A stretch of DNA of 64,000 bases from Cinclus cinclus (lineage: Eukaryota > Chordata > Aves > Passeriformes > Cinclidae), in the NCBI RefSeq assembly GCF_963662255.1, contig NC_085067.1, forward strand, positions 3,562,428 to 3,626,427, written 5' to 3'. Both the position numbers and the translations under genes were made by a program. The notes under the pieces are model-generated. The model saw only the letters and a program-made list of their open reading frames with translations, made no database searches and was not told where the DNA came from. Within the stretch, counting starts at the first letter, position 1, and each line of letters begins with the position of its first letter. This document shows positions 51,401 to 57,605 of the stretch, one piece after another.

Positions 51401-53544
51401 GTGATTTCTGCCTGACTGCTTTTGGAAGGATTTAAATGTGCATCTTACAAGTTCTGTCTCTTTGACATATGTTGGTCTTGGCAGGACTGACTCTCGCTCT
51501 CCAGGCAGTATCAGTTACCTGCCTTCGTTTTTCACCAAACTTGAGAACACTTCACCAATGGTAAAATCCAAGAAACAGGAGATATTTCGAAAGCTGAACT
51601 CATCTGGTGGAGGTGACTCTGACATGGGTATGCAGGACTTGCCTTTTCACTCAATTTTTCCAGCTTAAGCTTTGTGACTTCCACCTGCTGGCGTCCTGAC
51701 CTAAATATGATGAAATAATACAAATTAATATAAATCTATAAAACACATATATAAAACACATATAATTTATGACCATAAAGCTAGAAGGTTAGATTTTTTT
51801 TTTATGTTTTTCTGTGTAGGACTGTCACATAATTTTAACACTTAATTTAAGAGATGAAAACCACGTAATTAATGAGAGAGTTATTAAAATCTGATATTAT
51901 TCTAATTAGCTGTGTCTGTAATTTGCTTTATATCAATACTACACATTTTCCTATTTGGAAAGATGTCTTGAAACTAAATGGTTTGTGTTTTCTTGGCCCC
52001 TATGATTATGTCTTTTATACAGCATTTTAATATAGTTCCAGTAATGAACATTAACATGGTGGGTGGAATATGACACTAGAATTACGGGTTTTTTTCTTGT
52101 GCAGTAGGGCTATTGCTGATCACTTAGTGATCATCAGTACTGAAAAATTCAGTGAAATGTTGTGTTTTAATTGCAGCAACTGCTCAGCCAGGGACTGAAA
52201 TATTCAATTTGCCAGCAGTCACTACCTCAGGTAAGTTCTTCAGTAAAAGAAACAACATGTTCCAGAAAAATGTAATGTCTTTAATATCTTAAATTTAGAT
52301 TCTTTGGGGAATCCAATAAAAAAGGAAAATGTTGCAAATTTAAAAGCTAATATCCTACATGAAACTTGTTTCCTGTACCATAAGGAAAAGCAAAATAACC
52401 AAATCTTTCCCCACACCCCATTTTAATTTCTCCAAGACAAAATTTTTACCTCCCTTCCCACCTTTCCCTGTGTTTTGTCTTCTCTCCCAGGTGCAGTCAG
52501 TTCTAGGGGTCACTCCTTTGCAGATCCTGCCAGTAATCTAGGTCTGGAAGACATTATTAGGAAAGCACTGATGGGAAACTTTGATGACAAGAGTGAGGAG
52601 CACGGGGTCGTCATGTCCCAACCTCTTGCAGTGGCTCAGGGCAGCTCCGGCTCCGCGGTACCGGCCAGTAACGAGACACGTAGGGAAGAAGCCAATCCCT
52701 CTCCAAATTCAGGTATTGCAACTCTCAAATATCCCAGGGCCTCAAAGAAAATAAATAAATAAAGAGTTTGAATAACCTGGTATCACTGAAAATCACTGTC
52801 TTTCCTCTGTAATTGGCAGAGGTGATGTTTGCATTTATCGTCCTGGCTTTTCCAACACCAACTGATGGAACAGGAAAAGGAGAACAGGGTGTATTGGATA
52901 CCTGAAGCTTCTCAGTGCTACCTGATAATTTCTAGAAACAAACACACAGAGGATAAAATGTGGTTGGTGAAATTTGTCCCTTCTGTTTCCAGGTGGGGCA
53001 GTCAACAAGCAGAAACTCATCAGCAAGTCAAACAGCAGGAAGTCAAAATCTCCGATTCCTGGGCAGGGATATTTGGGAACTGAAAGACCTTCTTCTGTCT
53101 CATCTGTACATTCAGAAGGGGACTACCACAGACAGACTCCAGTGTGGGCCTGGGAGGACAGGCCTTCATCAACAGGTGAGGAATGGGTTTCTTTCAGAGG
53201 TGTTTGGAGAGCTCAGATGTTGTACTGGAATGCCCGATATCGTCCAGAAGGTCCCAGCATGTGGGGGTTTTCTATAATGGATTTTCTGCTAATTGTCACA
53301 ACCCAAGCCAACACAGATCTCTCAGAACTGCTCGTGTTTTTTGCCTTGTGATGCAGGTTCCACCCAGTTTCCATACAACCCTCTGACCATGAGGATGCTG
53401 AGCAGCACCCCCCCGACCTCCATCACCTGTGCCCCCCCGTCCATGAGCCAAGCAACCACTCACCCACAGAACAGGATCTGGGAGCGAGAGCCTGCACCAC
53501 TGCTTTCAGCACAATATGAGACTCTGTCTGACAGTGATGACTGA
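13922..53544 (+). CDS. NCOR1: Nuclear receptor corepressor 1, complete coding region (46 coding exons)
   Basis: NCOR1 is a nuclear scaffold that links unliganded thyroid-hormone, retinoic-acid and other nuclear receptors, and BCL6, to HDAC3, GPS2 and TBL1. Joining the coding exons listed separately gives 7,608 nt, or 2,535 residues (human form about 2,440). Order along the protein: polyQ (58-67), GPS2-binding coiled coil (about 170-215), HDAC3-activating domain with SANT1 (about 412-490), Lys/Glu-rich and Pro-rich linkers, SANT2 (about 628-680), acidic variable region, repeated GSIxQGTP motifs, BCL6-binding segment (1418-1434), ER repeat (1792-1823), and three receptor motifs: IDVII at 2029, ICQII at 2151 and LEDII at 2357. 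All inferred introns are GT-AG and all phases join. Identity was recognised from remembered human and mouse NCOR1; the paralogue NCOR2 fits less well. Confidence 0.97.
14030..15309 (+). other. NCOR1: NCOR1 intron 2
   Basis: This intron is 1.3 kb. It has an A16 run just after the donor (about 14091-14106) and a T run near 14440. No coding signal or repeat family was recognised. Confidence 0.7.
15310..15452 (+). CDS. NCOR1: NCOR1 exon 3, polyglutamine exon
   Basis: Residues 37-84. It opens [14 protein letters not shown] and ends with the first two bases of an Arg codon (phase 2). Ten uninterrupted CAG codons at 15373-15402 encode Q58-Q67; recalled mammalian NCOR1 has a shorter run. A conserved [15 protein letters not shown] segment follows. 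Confidence 0.95.
15373..15402 (+). repeat. NCOR1: (CAG)10 coding trinucleotide repeat
   Basis: Ten pure CAG codons inside exon 3 encode the N-terminal glutamine run. Pure CAG makes it a likely length polymorphism. Confidence 0.95.
15453..16967 (+). other. NCOR1: NCOR1 intron 3
   Basis: This 1.5 kb intron contains a run of 23 C residues at 16260-16282. Nothing else was recognised. Confidence 0.7.
16260..16282. repeat. C23 homopolymer
   Basis: An uninterrupted run of 23 cytosines in intron 3. Its length is unreliable in most sequencing, so the count should be treated as approximate. Confidence 0.9.
16968..17163 (+). CDS. NCOR1: NCOR1 exon 4
   Basis: Residues 84-149. The first base completes Arg84; then [17 protein letters not shown] and the basic stretch [20 protein letters not shown], conserved in NCOR1. 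It ends in frame (phase 0) at GCAGATATTAAGAAG|GTAAAG. Confidence 0.95.
18105..18287 (+). CDS. NCOR1: NCOR1 exon 5, GPS2-binding coiled coil
   Basis: Residues 150-210, phase 0 at both ends. It starts [15 protein letters not shown] and contains [20 protein letters not shown] followed by [12 protein letters not shown], the amphipathic helix that pairs with GPS2 and TBL1 in repression domain 1. The donor is CAA|GTAAGC. Confidence 0.96.
18612..18722 (+). CDS. NCOR1: Candidate in-frame cassette exon of NCOR1 (between exons 5 and 6)
   Basis: A 111-nt open segment follows a strong acceptor (CTTTCTTCTTTCATAG) and ends at AAG|GTCAGC. It keeps phase 0 at both ends, so inclusion would add 37 residues between the GPS2 coiled coil and exon 6. 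It would begin [16 protein letters not shown] and continue [15 protein letters not shown]. This is absent from the human and mouse reference NCOR1 proteins I remember. It is a prediction from splice signals, phase and composition; the donor is only moderate and no transcript evidence is available. It is not counted in the 2,535-residue model. Confidence 0.4.
18723..20208 (+). other. NCOR1: NCOR1 intron 5, distal part
   Basis: Intron 5 runs 18288-20208 if the candidate cassette is skipped. T-rich tracts occur at 18800-18820 and 19625-19675. No gene was recognised in this part. Confidence 0.6.
20209..20322 (+). CDS. NCOR1: NCOR1 exon 6
   Basis: Residues 211-248, phase 0 to 0. [20 protein letters not shown] leads into [16 protein letters not shown]. 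Acceptor TCTCTTAG, donor CGG|GTGAGT. The codons are GC-rich compared with the flanking introns. Confidence 0.96.
21618..21674 (+). CDS. NCOR1: NCOR1 exon 7
   Basis: Residues 249-267, 57 nt, phase 0 to 0: [19 protein letters not shown]. This is the conserved segment before the HDAC3-activating domain. Acceptor TTTGCAG, donor TTG|GTAAGT. Confidence 0.96.
22096..22148 (+). CDS. NCOR1: NCOR1 exon 8
   Basis: Residues 268-285, [17 protein letters not shown] plus two bases of Thr285. Donor AAAAC|GTGAGT. Confidence 0.96.
22880..22946 (+). CDS. NCOR1: NCOR1 exon 9
   Basis: Residues 285-307, basic: [20 protein letters not shown] then QR. It ends in phase 0 at CGG|GTAAGA. Confidence 0.95.
23328..23500 (+). 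CDS. NCOR1: NCOR1 exon 10
   Basis: Residues 308-365, a highly charged helical segment: [20 protein letters not shown], then [20 protein letters not shown]. It ends two bases into Arg365. Confidence 0.96.
23501..25450 (+). other. NCOR1: NCOR1 intron 10
   Basis: This intron is 1.95 kb and A+T rich. No repeat family or coding signal was recognised. Confidence 0.7.
25451..25541 (+). CDS. NCOR1: NCOR1 exon 11
   Basis: Residues 365-395: [20 protein letters not shown] then [10 protein letters not shown]. Acceptor CCCCCTCATTTCAG, donor GAG|GTGAGG, phase 0. Confidence 0.96.
26057..26235 (+). CDS. NCOR1: NCOR1 exon 12, start of HDAC3-activating domain
   Basis: Residues 396-455. [20 protein letters not shown], then the DAD extension and the first SANT1 helix ([16 protein letters not shown]). 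In structures of this domain it contacts HDAC3 through inositol phosphate. It ends two bases into Lys455. Confidence 0.97.
26678..26732 (+). CDS. NCOR1: NCOR1 exon 13, SANT1
   Basis: Residues 455-473, [18 protein letters not shown], the middle of SANT1. Acceptor GTAAAAG, donor AAG|GTAAGA, phase 0. Confidence 0.97.
26920..27021 (+). CDS. NCOR1: NCOR1 exon 14, end of SANT1
   Basis: Residues 474-507: [20 protein letters not shown], third SANT helix, then the basic tail YGKRRGRNQ. Phase 0 to 0. Confidence 0.97.
27022..31320 (+). other. NCOR1: NCOR1 intron 14
   Basis: The longest internal intron, 4.3 kb. It holds a CR1 LINE 3' fragment (29580-29752). No other supported element. Confidence 0.7.
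29580..29752 (+). mobile_element. CR1 LINE retrotransposon, truncated 3' end
   Basis: The segment reads in CR1 sense: CCCTATCCCTGGAAGTATTC, then GGGCTTGGAGCAACCTGATC, CCCTGCCCATGGCAGGGGG, GATCTTTAAGGTCCC and the terminal ATTCTATGATT. These match the remembered CR1 3' consensus of birds and reptiles. It is a few percent diverged and 5' truncated to under 200 bases, with no coding capacity. The left edge is approximate. Confidence 0.85.
31321..31451 (+). CDS. NCOR1: NCOR1 exon 15, Lys/Glu-rich linker
   Basis: Residues 508-551. [20 protein letters not shown], then alternating Glu/Lys runs. Ends with AA of Lys551. The sequence is low-complexity purine. Confidence 0.95.
31944..32161 (+). CDS. NCOR1: NCOR1 exon 16, linker between SANT domains
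   Basis: Residues 551-624. It includes [20 protein letters not shown], then an Ala-rich stretch and Pro-rich [13 protein letters not shown]. It ends one base into codon 624. Confidence 0.95.
32162..33808 (+). other. NCOR1: NCOR1 intron 16
   Basis: This intron is 1.65 kb with no recognised feature. Confidence 0.7.
33809..33871 (+). CDS. NCOR1: NCOR1 exon 17, start of SANT2
   Basis: Residues 624-645: [20 protein letters not shown]. The Trp and acidic helix open the second SANT/Myb domain, which binds histone tails (histone interaction domain). Donor AAAG|GTAAAC. Confidence 0.97.
34217..34356 (+). CDS. NCOR1: NCOR1 exon 18, SANT2
   Basis: Residues 645-691. [46 protein letters not shown]. Complete helices 2 and 3 of SANT2. 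Phase 0 at the donor. Confidence 0.97.
35066..35192 (+). CDS. NCOR1: NCOR1 exon 19
   Basis: Residues 692-734: [20 protein letters not shown], then an acidic [18 protein letters not shown] tract. One base of the next Gly codon ends the exon. Confidence 0.95.
35851..36406 (+). CDS. NCOR1: NCOR1 exon 20, large variable acidic exon
   Basis: Residues 734-919, 556 nt, the least conserved part of the protein. It starts [16 protein letters not shown] as in remembered mouse NCOR1, is rich in Pro, Glu, Thr and Ser, and ends with conserved [19 protein letters not shown]. An internal in-frame acceptor at 35897-35898 would drop the first 16 residues. Confidence 0.94.
37088..37217 (+). CDS. NCOR1: NCOR1 exon 21
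   Basis: Residues 919-962: [20 protein letters not shown], then [11 protein letters not shown]. Acceptor TTTTTCCAG, donor ATG|GTATGG, phase 0. Confidence 0.95.
37500..37695 (+). CDS. NCOR1: NCOR1 exon 22
   Basis: Residues 963-1028: [20 protein letters not shown], then [20 protein letters not shown]. The donor GAAG|GTTGGT is weak and adjoins the alternatively spliced exon 23. Confidence 0.95.
38245..38415 (+). CDS. NCOR1: NCOR1 exon 23, 57-codon cassette exon
   Basis: Residues 1028-1085: [20 protein letters not shown], then [20 protein letters not shown]. It is phase 1 at both ends (171 nt), so skipping keeps frame and joins Glu-Trp-Glu directly to VLQPAPHQ, as in the human reference isoform. 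Remembered longer mammalian isoforms carry this exon. Inclusion is therefore probably regulated. Confidence 0.9.
38587..38747 (+). CDS. NCOR1: NCOR1 exon 24
   Basis: Residues 1085-1138: [20 protein letters not shown], Pro-rich [15 protein letters not shown], then FIMGGSISQ. The exon ends exactly within the repeated GSISQ-GTP motif, phase 0. Confidence 0.96.
39122..39242 (+). CDS. NCOR1: NCOR1 exon 25
   Basis: Residues 1139-1179: [20 protein letters not shown], then [18 protein letters not shown]. One base of the next codon ends the exon. Confidence 0.96.
39339..39440 (+). CDS. NCOR1: NCOR1 exon 26 (tandem acceptor)
   Basis: Residues 1179-1213: [20 protein letters not shown], then [15 protein letters not shown]. 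It contains the sumoylation-type motif IKQE. The acceptor is a CAGTAG tandem: the first AG gives an exon starting at 39336 and one more residue (V-G-S). The second matches the residue count of mammalian NCOR1 and is used here. Confidence 0.92.
39945..40042 (+). CDS. NCOR1: NCOR1 exon 27
   Basis: Residues 1213-1245: [20 protein letters not shown], then PSLRGSITQ. It contains two GSIT motifs; the donor falls at GSITQ|GTP. A second in-frame acceptor at 39923 would add seven residues (CLYFKPG). Confidence 0.93.
40043..40811 (+). other. NCOR1: NCOR1 intron 27
   Basis: This intron is 0.77 kb with a T-rich (TTTTG)n tract near 40708-40735. No other feature was seen. Confidence 0.7.
40812..40980 (+). 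CDS. NCOR1: NCOR1 exon 28
   Basis: Residues 1246-1302: [20 protein letters not shown], then [16 protein letters not shown]. Donor GATG|GTGAGT, phase 1. Confidence 0.95.
41411..41551 (+). CDS. NCOR1: NCOR1 exon 29
   Basis: Residues 1302-1349: [20 protein letters not shown], then [20 protein letters not shown]. The EGNIKQGM segment is another form of the repeated motif. Confidence 0.95.
41552..42849 (+). other. NCOR1: NCOR1 intron 29
   Basis: This intron is 1.3 kb and A+T rich. No supported element. Confidence 0.7.
42850..42933 (+). CDS. NCOR1: NCOR1 exon 30
   Basis: Residues 1349-1377: [20 protein letters not shown] then VLSGSIMQ. The donor lies in the GSIMQG|TP motif. Confidence 0.95.
43436..43692 (+). 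CDS. NCOR1: NCOR1 exon 31, BCL6-binding segment
   Basis: Residues 1377-1462. It contains [13 protein letters not shown] and then [17 protein letters not shown] (43558-43608), the stretch known in human NCOR1 to dock in the BCL6 BTB groove. The exon ends IIEGSISQ|, again at the repeated motif, phase 0. Confidence 0.97.
43791..44151 (+). CDS. NCOR1: NCOR1 exon 32
   Basis: Residues 1463-1583: [20 protein letters not shown], then [12 protein letters not shown] and [20 protein letters not shown]. Only 98 nt of intron separate it from exon 31. Confidence 0.95.
44645..44869 (+). CDS. NCOR1: NCOR1 exon 33
   Basis: Residues 1583-1658: [20 protein letters not shown], then [20 protein letters not shown] and FHRALDP. 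Donor CCTG|GTAAAT. Confidence 0.95.
44870..45639 (+). other. NCOR1: NCOR1 intron 33
   Basis: This 0.77 kb A+T-rich intron has no recognised feature. Confidence 0.7.
45640..45849 (+). CDS. NCOR1: NCOR1 exon 34
   Basis: Residues 1658-1728: [60 protein letters not shown]. The most conserved part of the C-terminal half outside the receptor motifs. Confidence 0.96.
46486..46635 (+). CDS. NCOR1: NCOR1 exon 35
   Basis: Residues 1728-1778: [20 protein letters not shown], then [17 protein letters not shown]. Phase 1 at the donor. Confidence 0.95.
47169..47342 (+). CDS. NCOR1: NCOR1 exon 36, Glu-Arg repeat exon
   Basis: Residues 1778-1836: [14 protein letters not shown], sixteen Glu-basic dipeptides (fifteen ER, one EK) at 47210-47305, then [13 protein letters not shown]. 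The repeat is longer than in remembered human NCOR1 and near the mouse length. It uses mixed codons, so it is not a simple microsatellite. Confidence 0.95.
47744..47909 (+). CDS. NCOR1: NCOR1 exon 37
   Basis: Residues 1836-1891: [20 protein letters not shown], then [20 protein letters not shown]. It ends AT, completed to Met by the next exon. Confidence 0.95.
48143..48639 (+). CDS. NCOR1: NCOR1 exon 38, receptor-interaction domain 3
   Basis: Residues 1891-2057. [20 protein letters not shown], then [20 protein letters not shown] and [18 protein letters not shown]. The CoRNR box is I-D-V-I-I at 48555-48569 (residues 2029-2033), the N-most receptor-binding motif. An internal phase-1 donor, GCTG|GTAAAG at 48468/48469, would remove 171 nt including this motif and keep frame. 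Confidence 0.97.
49084..49212 (+). CDS. NCOR1: NCOR1 exon 39
   Basis: Residues 2057-2100: [20 protein letters not shown], then [18 protein letters not shown]. Donor AGA|GTAAGT, phase 1. Confidence 0.95.
49324..49481 (+). CDS. NCOR1: NCOR1 exon 40, first half of receptor motif 2
   Basis: Residues 2100-2152: [20 protein letters not shown], a Pro-rich run, then [16 protein letters not shown]. The exon stops inside the I-C-Q-I-I CoRNR box, phase 0. Confidence 0.96.
49646..49869 (+). CDS. NCOR1: NCOR1 exon 41, second half of receptor motif 2
   Basis: Residues 2153-2227: [20 protein letters not shown], then [20 protein letters not shown] and [11 protein letters not shown]. With exon 40 it rebuilds the CoRNR box (residues 2151-2155). 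It ends two bases into Arg2227. Confidence 0.96.
50296..50433 (+). CDS. NCOR1: NCOR1 exon 42
   Basis: Residues 2227-2273: [20 protein letters not shown], then [20 protein letters not shown]. Phase 2 at the donor. Confidence 0.95.
50434..51484 (+). other. NCOR1: NCOR1 intron 42
   Basis: This intron is 1.05 kb. No repeat or coding signal is supported; minus-strand frames near 50770-51160 have no recognisable content. Confidence 0.7.
51485..51627 (+). CDS. NCOR1: NCOR1 exon 43
   Basis: Residues 2273-2321: [48 protein letters not shown] basic, nearly invariant segment. Confidence 0.96.
52177..52230 (+). CDS. NCOR1: NCOR1 exon 44
   Basis: Residues 2321-2339, 54 nt: [18 protein letters not shown]. 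Phase 1 at both ends, so skipping would keep frame. Confidence 0.95.
52491..52712 (+). CDS. NCOR1: NCOR1 exon 45, receptor-interaction domain 1
   Basis: Residues 2339-2413: [20 protein letters not shown], then [20 protein letters not shown]. The CoRNR box L-E-D-I-I is at 52544-52558 (residues 2357-2361); its helix [11 protein letters not shown] is the one seen bound to receptors such as RAR and Rev-erb. Confidence 0.97.
52993..53175 (+). CDS. NCOR1: NCOR1 exon 46
   Basis: Residues 2413-2474: [20 protein letters not shown], then [20 protein letters not shown] and [10 protein letters not shown]. Donor ACAG|GTGAGG. Confidence 0.96.
53357..53544 (+). CDS. NCOR1: NCOR1 exon 47, C terminus
   Basis: Residues 2474-2535: [20 protein letters not shown], then [20 protein letters not shown] and SDD, stop TGA at 53542-53544. 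The acidic SDSDD end is the conserved terminus of NCOR1. Confidence 0.97.
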
Positions 53545-54547
53545 ACTATGCAGATTATTATTTTTTTTTAATTTGCGGGTCAAAAAAAGAAATCTATTTT
53601 TGACTTGTGCCCACAGAGACTTTCCAAGAGAGCAAGGGCCACACAATGAAGAATTGCTGGAGAGTCCATGAAATGCCTTCTGCACAGGCTGTGTGTTGGA
53701 GGATTGTGGTTGAAGGCTGACTTACTAAAGATAAATATGTAAAGAGTTTTTAAAAATGGACTATTCCTGCTCTACATCTATTTGTAAAGAAACCATAATG
53801 TCTTTTAAATCATTCTTCTGTAAATAGAGAGTACTTTTTGCAGTGTTTTTTCCCTTGCTATAGTATCTGGTGTACTTATGTTCAAATCATTGCCTAAACT
53901 TTGGGGGTCATTTTGTAATTTTTTTTAAGCATTTTCTCCAGTGTAGAATACTCTTCATAACCCTAGCCTCCCTCTCAGCCTAGCCTAACCAGAACCCCAG
54001 CCTCCCAACCATCATTGCCCACTTAATGCCGTGCCACTTCCTGCAGGCATTGTGCTTTTATATTTTTTTTTTTCCCTAGACACACTTTCTCAGTGGTGTT
54101 CAAGCTCTTGTGAAAATGTTGATTTTTTAAGACTGACCCCTTAGTGAATTCTGTACATTAACATAACTCCAGTTCGCTGGAATAAGATGATATATTTCTT
54201 TGGAATTTGAAATTCTGCCACATTGTAAATTTTTGGTGCAGTTGGTTTTATTTAGCAACACTGCAGAAATATTATTGCATGGGTATGTTATGGTTCATTT
54301 TTAAAAGGTTAAAGAAACAAAAAAAGAACAGCTTCTGGAGGCATACCTCACTGTTATGCACACTGGGAATTTTAACTGTGCCCTAAAAGCCTATTCTTAG
54401 TGTTCTCTGTTTCTGCATTGTATGCAGTCAAAACAGGCTACTAAATTTTACTGTCATATTTAACCACAGCAAATGGCTTTTCTGAACAGAGGCTCTGGGT
54501 GGGTTGATAAATCCTTTAAGAAGAAAAACCTCCACATCCCAAGTTTA

Positions 54548-54553
54548 AATAAA
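54548..54553 (+). terminator. NCOR1: Proximal AATAAA, possible NCOR1 polyA signal
   Basis: AATAAA about 1 kb after the stop codon. No convincing GT-rich element follows, so it would be a secondary site at best. Confidence 0.3.
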
Positions 54554-56157
54554 ACAAAATGCTTTTATAGAATAATTGAGCAACGCACGAGTCAACTACT
54601 TGGCTTCTGTTACAACCAGTTTGAAATAGGTACTGTGATTTTTATCTTCCTCCAATCTGATTTTAAAATCTTTATGTAATAATTATTTTGAAGTCTGCAT
54701 CCCAGTCCCTGTCCCTCTAAGCAAGCTTTTGGTGGAAGTCCTTACAAATGCTTGGCTTAACTCCTGAAGTGTGCAATACTTGTTAGGGTGATTTTTATTT
54801 TTAAATTGTATATGGTACTAGGAGAGTCTCCTTAATTATTCATCTATCAATGCTTGCTATGGTATGCTTGTAGCTCATGTACACATCCATCTGGGCAGTG
54901 ATGTCACAGGCTGTCCTGACATCCATCTCCAAAAGCATCTTCATTTTATGCTGCACTGACCTCAGGAAGAGAATTCAAATCTTCCGGGGTAGAAGGACTG
55001 ATATACAGATAGCACTGAGCTGGGGGGTGGCGTGGTCTGTCAGATTCCAAACTGCTTTTGCATCTCATTGATCAACAGGGTCTTTGCCTTGGAGTTATTT
55101 TCCAGTGAAAAATATTTTGGATTTTGCCGCGGTATTTGTGTTGCGTTGTATGGAAGGTGTAATGCCGTGTGTAACCTTGAGTCGTGTGAGCTCTGCATCC
55201 CATGGACTGTCATGGTCCACTTACAAACAGGAAGAAGCACACAACTATTTATCAATAGCAAATTTATTTCTAGTCCTTTAAGGAAAGCCTTTTTGTCCCA
55301 AGTGTGGGAAACAAAATTCCAAAGGAACTCACTGCTGAAAATACAGAACTATTTTGCTACTTTTTTTTAAACACTGCATCAGAGTAGATCCCTTGGCAGT
55401 CTTAAATCTCCGTGCAGTCTTTCTCTGAGAAAGATTTCTCTCATCCTCCCCTCCTTTACCCTTCTGGCTTGAAACAGTGAAGTTTTCATCCTGTTTGTAG
55501 ACCTGTGCTTTTATTTTAACTTTCTTTTTTGGTTCCCACAGCAACATATACTGGAAAACTAGTTCATTTGCCCTTGTAGATTTAAATTTGGAGTGGAGAG
55601 TTAAGGTCCATTCTTAAACTCACTTGTTCTCACTTTCTTAGTGTAACAAATACAATGTGAAAGAGGCATGTACAGACAAATGTCTTTGCTACCTGTACAG
55701 TAAGTATAGCATGTTCATTGCAAAGCTTCATGTTACTGCTGCAGCAGCAGCAGCAAGAAATCCAAAGTAGGATAGTCACAATCTCCTAAGATACAGTTTG
55801 AGTGGCATTTGCACATAAAATGTTGCTGCTTTTTTTTTTGGTTTGTTATCAGAGTTTTAACTTCTCCAGTGTAAAAACCTCTCCAGAGCCTAAGTTAGGG
55901 TTTACCACAATTCCAGTTATCTTCAAGTATGGAATTACATCTGCCCTGTTTAAAACAGGAAGGTGTTTGTAAGTCATGTTTACAAAGTGTAGTTTACTAC
56001 AGATTTTTACCTGATTTCTGATCAGCGCTTTCACAATGCTTTCATCTTGATATGGTTCGTGATTCTGATATGAAATCATTTAAGACTTGAAAAACCCATG
56101 CATCATAATTTCCACACAATGTCTCACTAGACAGTGACTTCTGGATTCAGACCAATC

Positions 56158-56163
56158 AATAAA
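56158..56163 (+). terminator. NCOR1: Distal AATAAA, likely NCOR1 polyA signal
   Basis: AATAAA with a GTGTCTCCCTTTTGTTTTGC stretch 30-50 bases downstream, a typical cleavage context. Confidence 0.55.
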
Positions 56164-56184
56164 GGGGATCAGTTCTCCACTTGC

Positions 56185-57290
56185 TTTTCCTGTGTCTCCC
56201 TTTTGTTTTGCAGCATCAGGCAAGACCCTGCTCCCAGGGTGCTGCAGGGTTCCCAGGTAACACAGCTGCCCTCCAGGCTCTGCCACTTCAAACCCCAAAC
56301 CCAGCATTTCAGGGAAAGTTGGCTCTAATATGACTTTCTGTCAGTACAGCCCTATTTTTACTTCCTAGCTTGCTGAGAACAAAGTTCTGTATGTGACTGA
56401 AGTTTTCCAGCTTCAATGAATTTCTGCTCTAGAAAACCTGTGTGCTTCCTCCTCTTAGCTCAGAGATGAAGCTGCTACTGTAAGTAAATTACTGATGATG
56501 TCATTACATTGAGGGTTGTACCAACCAACTGCAGTTCTGACAACTGAGAGGTTAAAACTTTGCTTGGATAGTGACAGAATTAGTTCTATTATCCTAACTA
56601 AATATGGATTTTGTAATTTGTGGTTTAATTCTCCTCTTTCTTTAAATCAGGCTTCCTGGCAGGGCAGAAACTGTGTTGTCCAAAGCAGCTGTTCATACTT
56701 GATTCACGTGAAGCTGGGTTTGTACACAGCATCTTTTCCAGCAGGAAACCTCAGCATCCAAGCACTGACCTATTCAAGAGAGAACAACTGGCACTCGGTG
56801 TGCTCTCCACTGGAGCCAAGTGTTTTATTTCTGACAGCAGCTCTGTGTGGTAACAGTCTCACCCCTCCTCTGAGAGGACAAGTTCTATCTTTGGATGCTA
56901 AATGAAGAAATGCACTTGATCTTCAGGCAACCTGTCAGACCAGGACAGGGAGTTACAGCTCTGTGGCAGGGCAGGTACAGCCTGGGAAATGCTCTGCTGA
57001 AGTTCAAACACAGCTGAACTGCAGCACTGATAAAAGTATAGCCCCTGTTGTGCTGTGCAACATGTGAAGAGTGAAATGTAAACAACTCCTGCCTCTTCCT
57101 TTTCAAGACTTCCTCTAGGACAGCCAGGTTTTGAACCTGAACACTTCTGTGGGCAGGGAGGAGTAACAAACTGCTACTCCTTGACTCTAACACAGGTATT
57201 AGTACCAGGCCGGACTTGCACTAAGCAGCCAAAATTAAATCACTTAGCAGAGTTGGTCAGTCAAACCACAGACTACACCACAAATTCACA
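56185..57290. other. Intergenic region between convergent NCOR1 and TTC19
   Basis: About 1.1 kb between the two inferred polyA sites. A 129-codon open frame (56516-56905, +) starts from TTG and resembles no known protein. I see no gene, repeat or RNA here. Confidence 0.55.
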
Positions 57291-57308
57291 CAGTTAAGAT
57301 TTCACACC

Positions 57309-57314
57309 TTTATT
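57309..57314 (-). terminator. TTC19: TTC19 polyA signal (AATAAA on minus strand)
   Basis: TTTATT on the plus strand gives AATAAA about 160 bases after the TTC19 stop. The minus strand beyond it is GT-rich (TGTGTGAATTTGTGGTGTAG), as expected downstream of a cleavage site. Confidence 0.75.
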
Positions 57315-57471
57315 TTGGGCTGTTAGGCAGTGGCAGCCCTTCCTCTTAAGCAGTCCTGAAACTCCTCATTGCTGTTTCTCTGGAGAATTGCACTGAGCTG
57401 CTCCCAGGCTGCCTGTGCTGACCAACCCTTGATGCCTTCAGCCACCTCAAGGTTGGACCCTGTGGCCAAAC

Positions 57472-57605
57472 TTACTTGGAACCCTTTCTCCTCTTGGCCA
57501 GCTCAGCTAGTTCCTCCTGGATATGCTGGACAGAAGCAGCATCTCCCTTCTGCTGTGCCTGCTTGAGAGCTTCTTTGTACACTTGTTTTGCTTGCAGGAA
57601 ATCTT
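57472..57605 (-). CDS. TTC19: TTC19 exon 10 (last)
   Basis: Residues 315-358: EDFLQAKQVYKEALKQAQQK, then QHIQEELAELAKRRKGSK and TAA (57474-57472). The C-terminal TPR and capping helix. It ends about 11 residues earlier than human TTC19 as I remember it. Confidence 0.95.

Larger units (their letters stand above)
53545..56180 (+). other. NCOR1: NCOR1 3' UTR (probable extent)
   Basis: A+T-rich sequence with no supported gene follows the stop codon. A Pumilio-type TGTAAATA site lies at 53819-53826 and a short CAG run at about 55741-55754. Two AATAAA signals occur, at 54548-54553 and 56158-56163. The distal one is followed by a T/GT-rich tract, giving a 3' UTR of about 2.6 kb, in line with the mammalian gene. 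The extent is inferred. Confidence 0.6.

Noticed and set aside
56516..56905. 129-codon frame between NCOR1 and TTC19
   Set aside because: Starts at TTG, ordinary intergenic composition, no recognisable protein.
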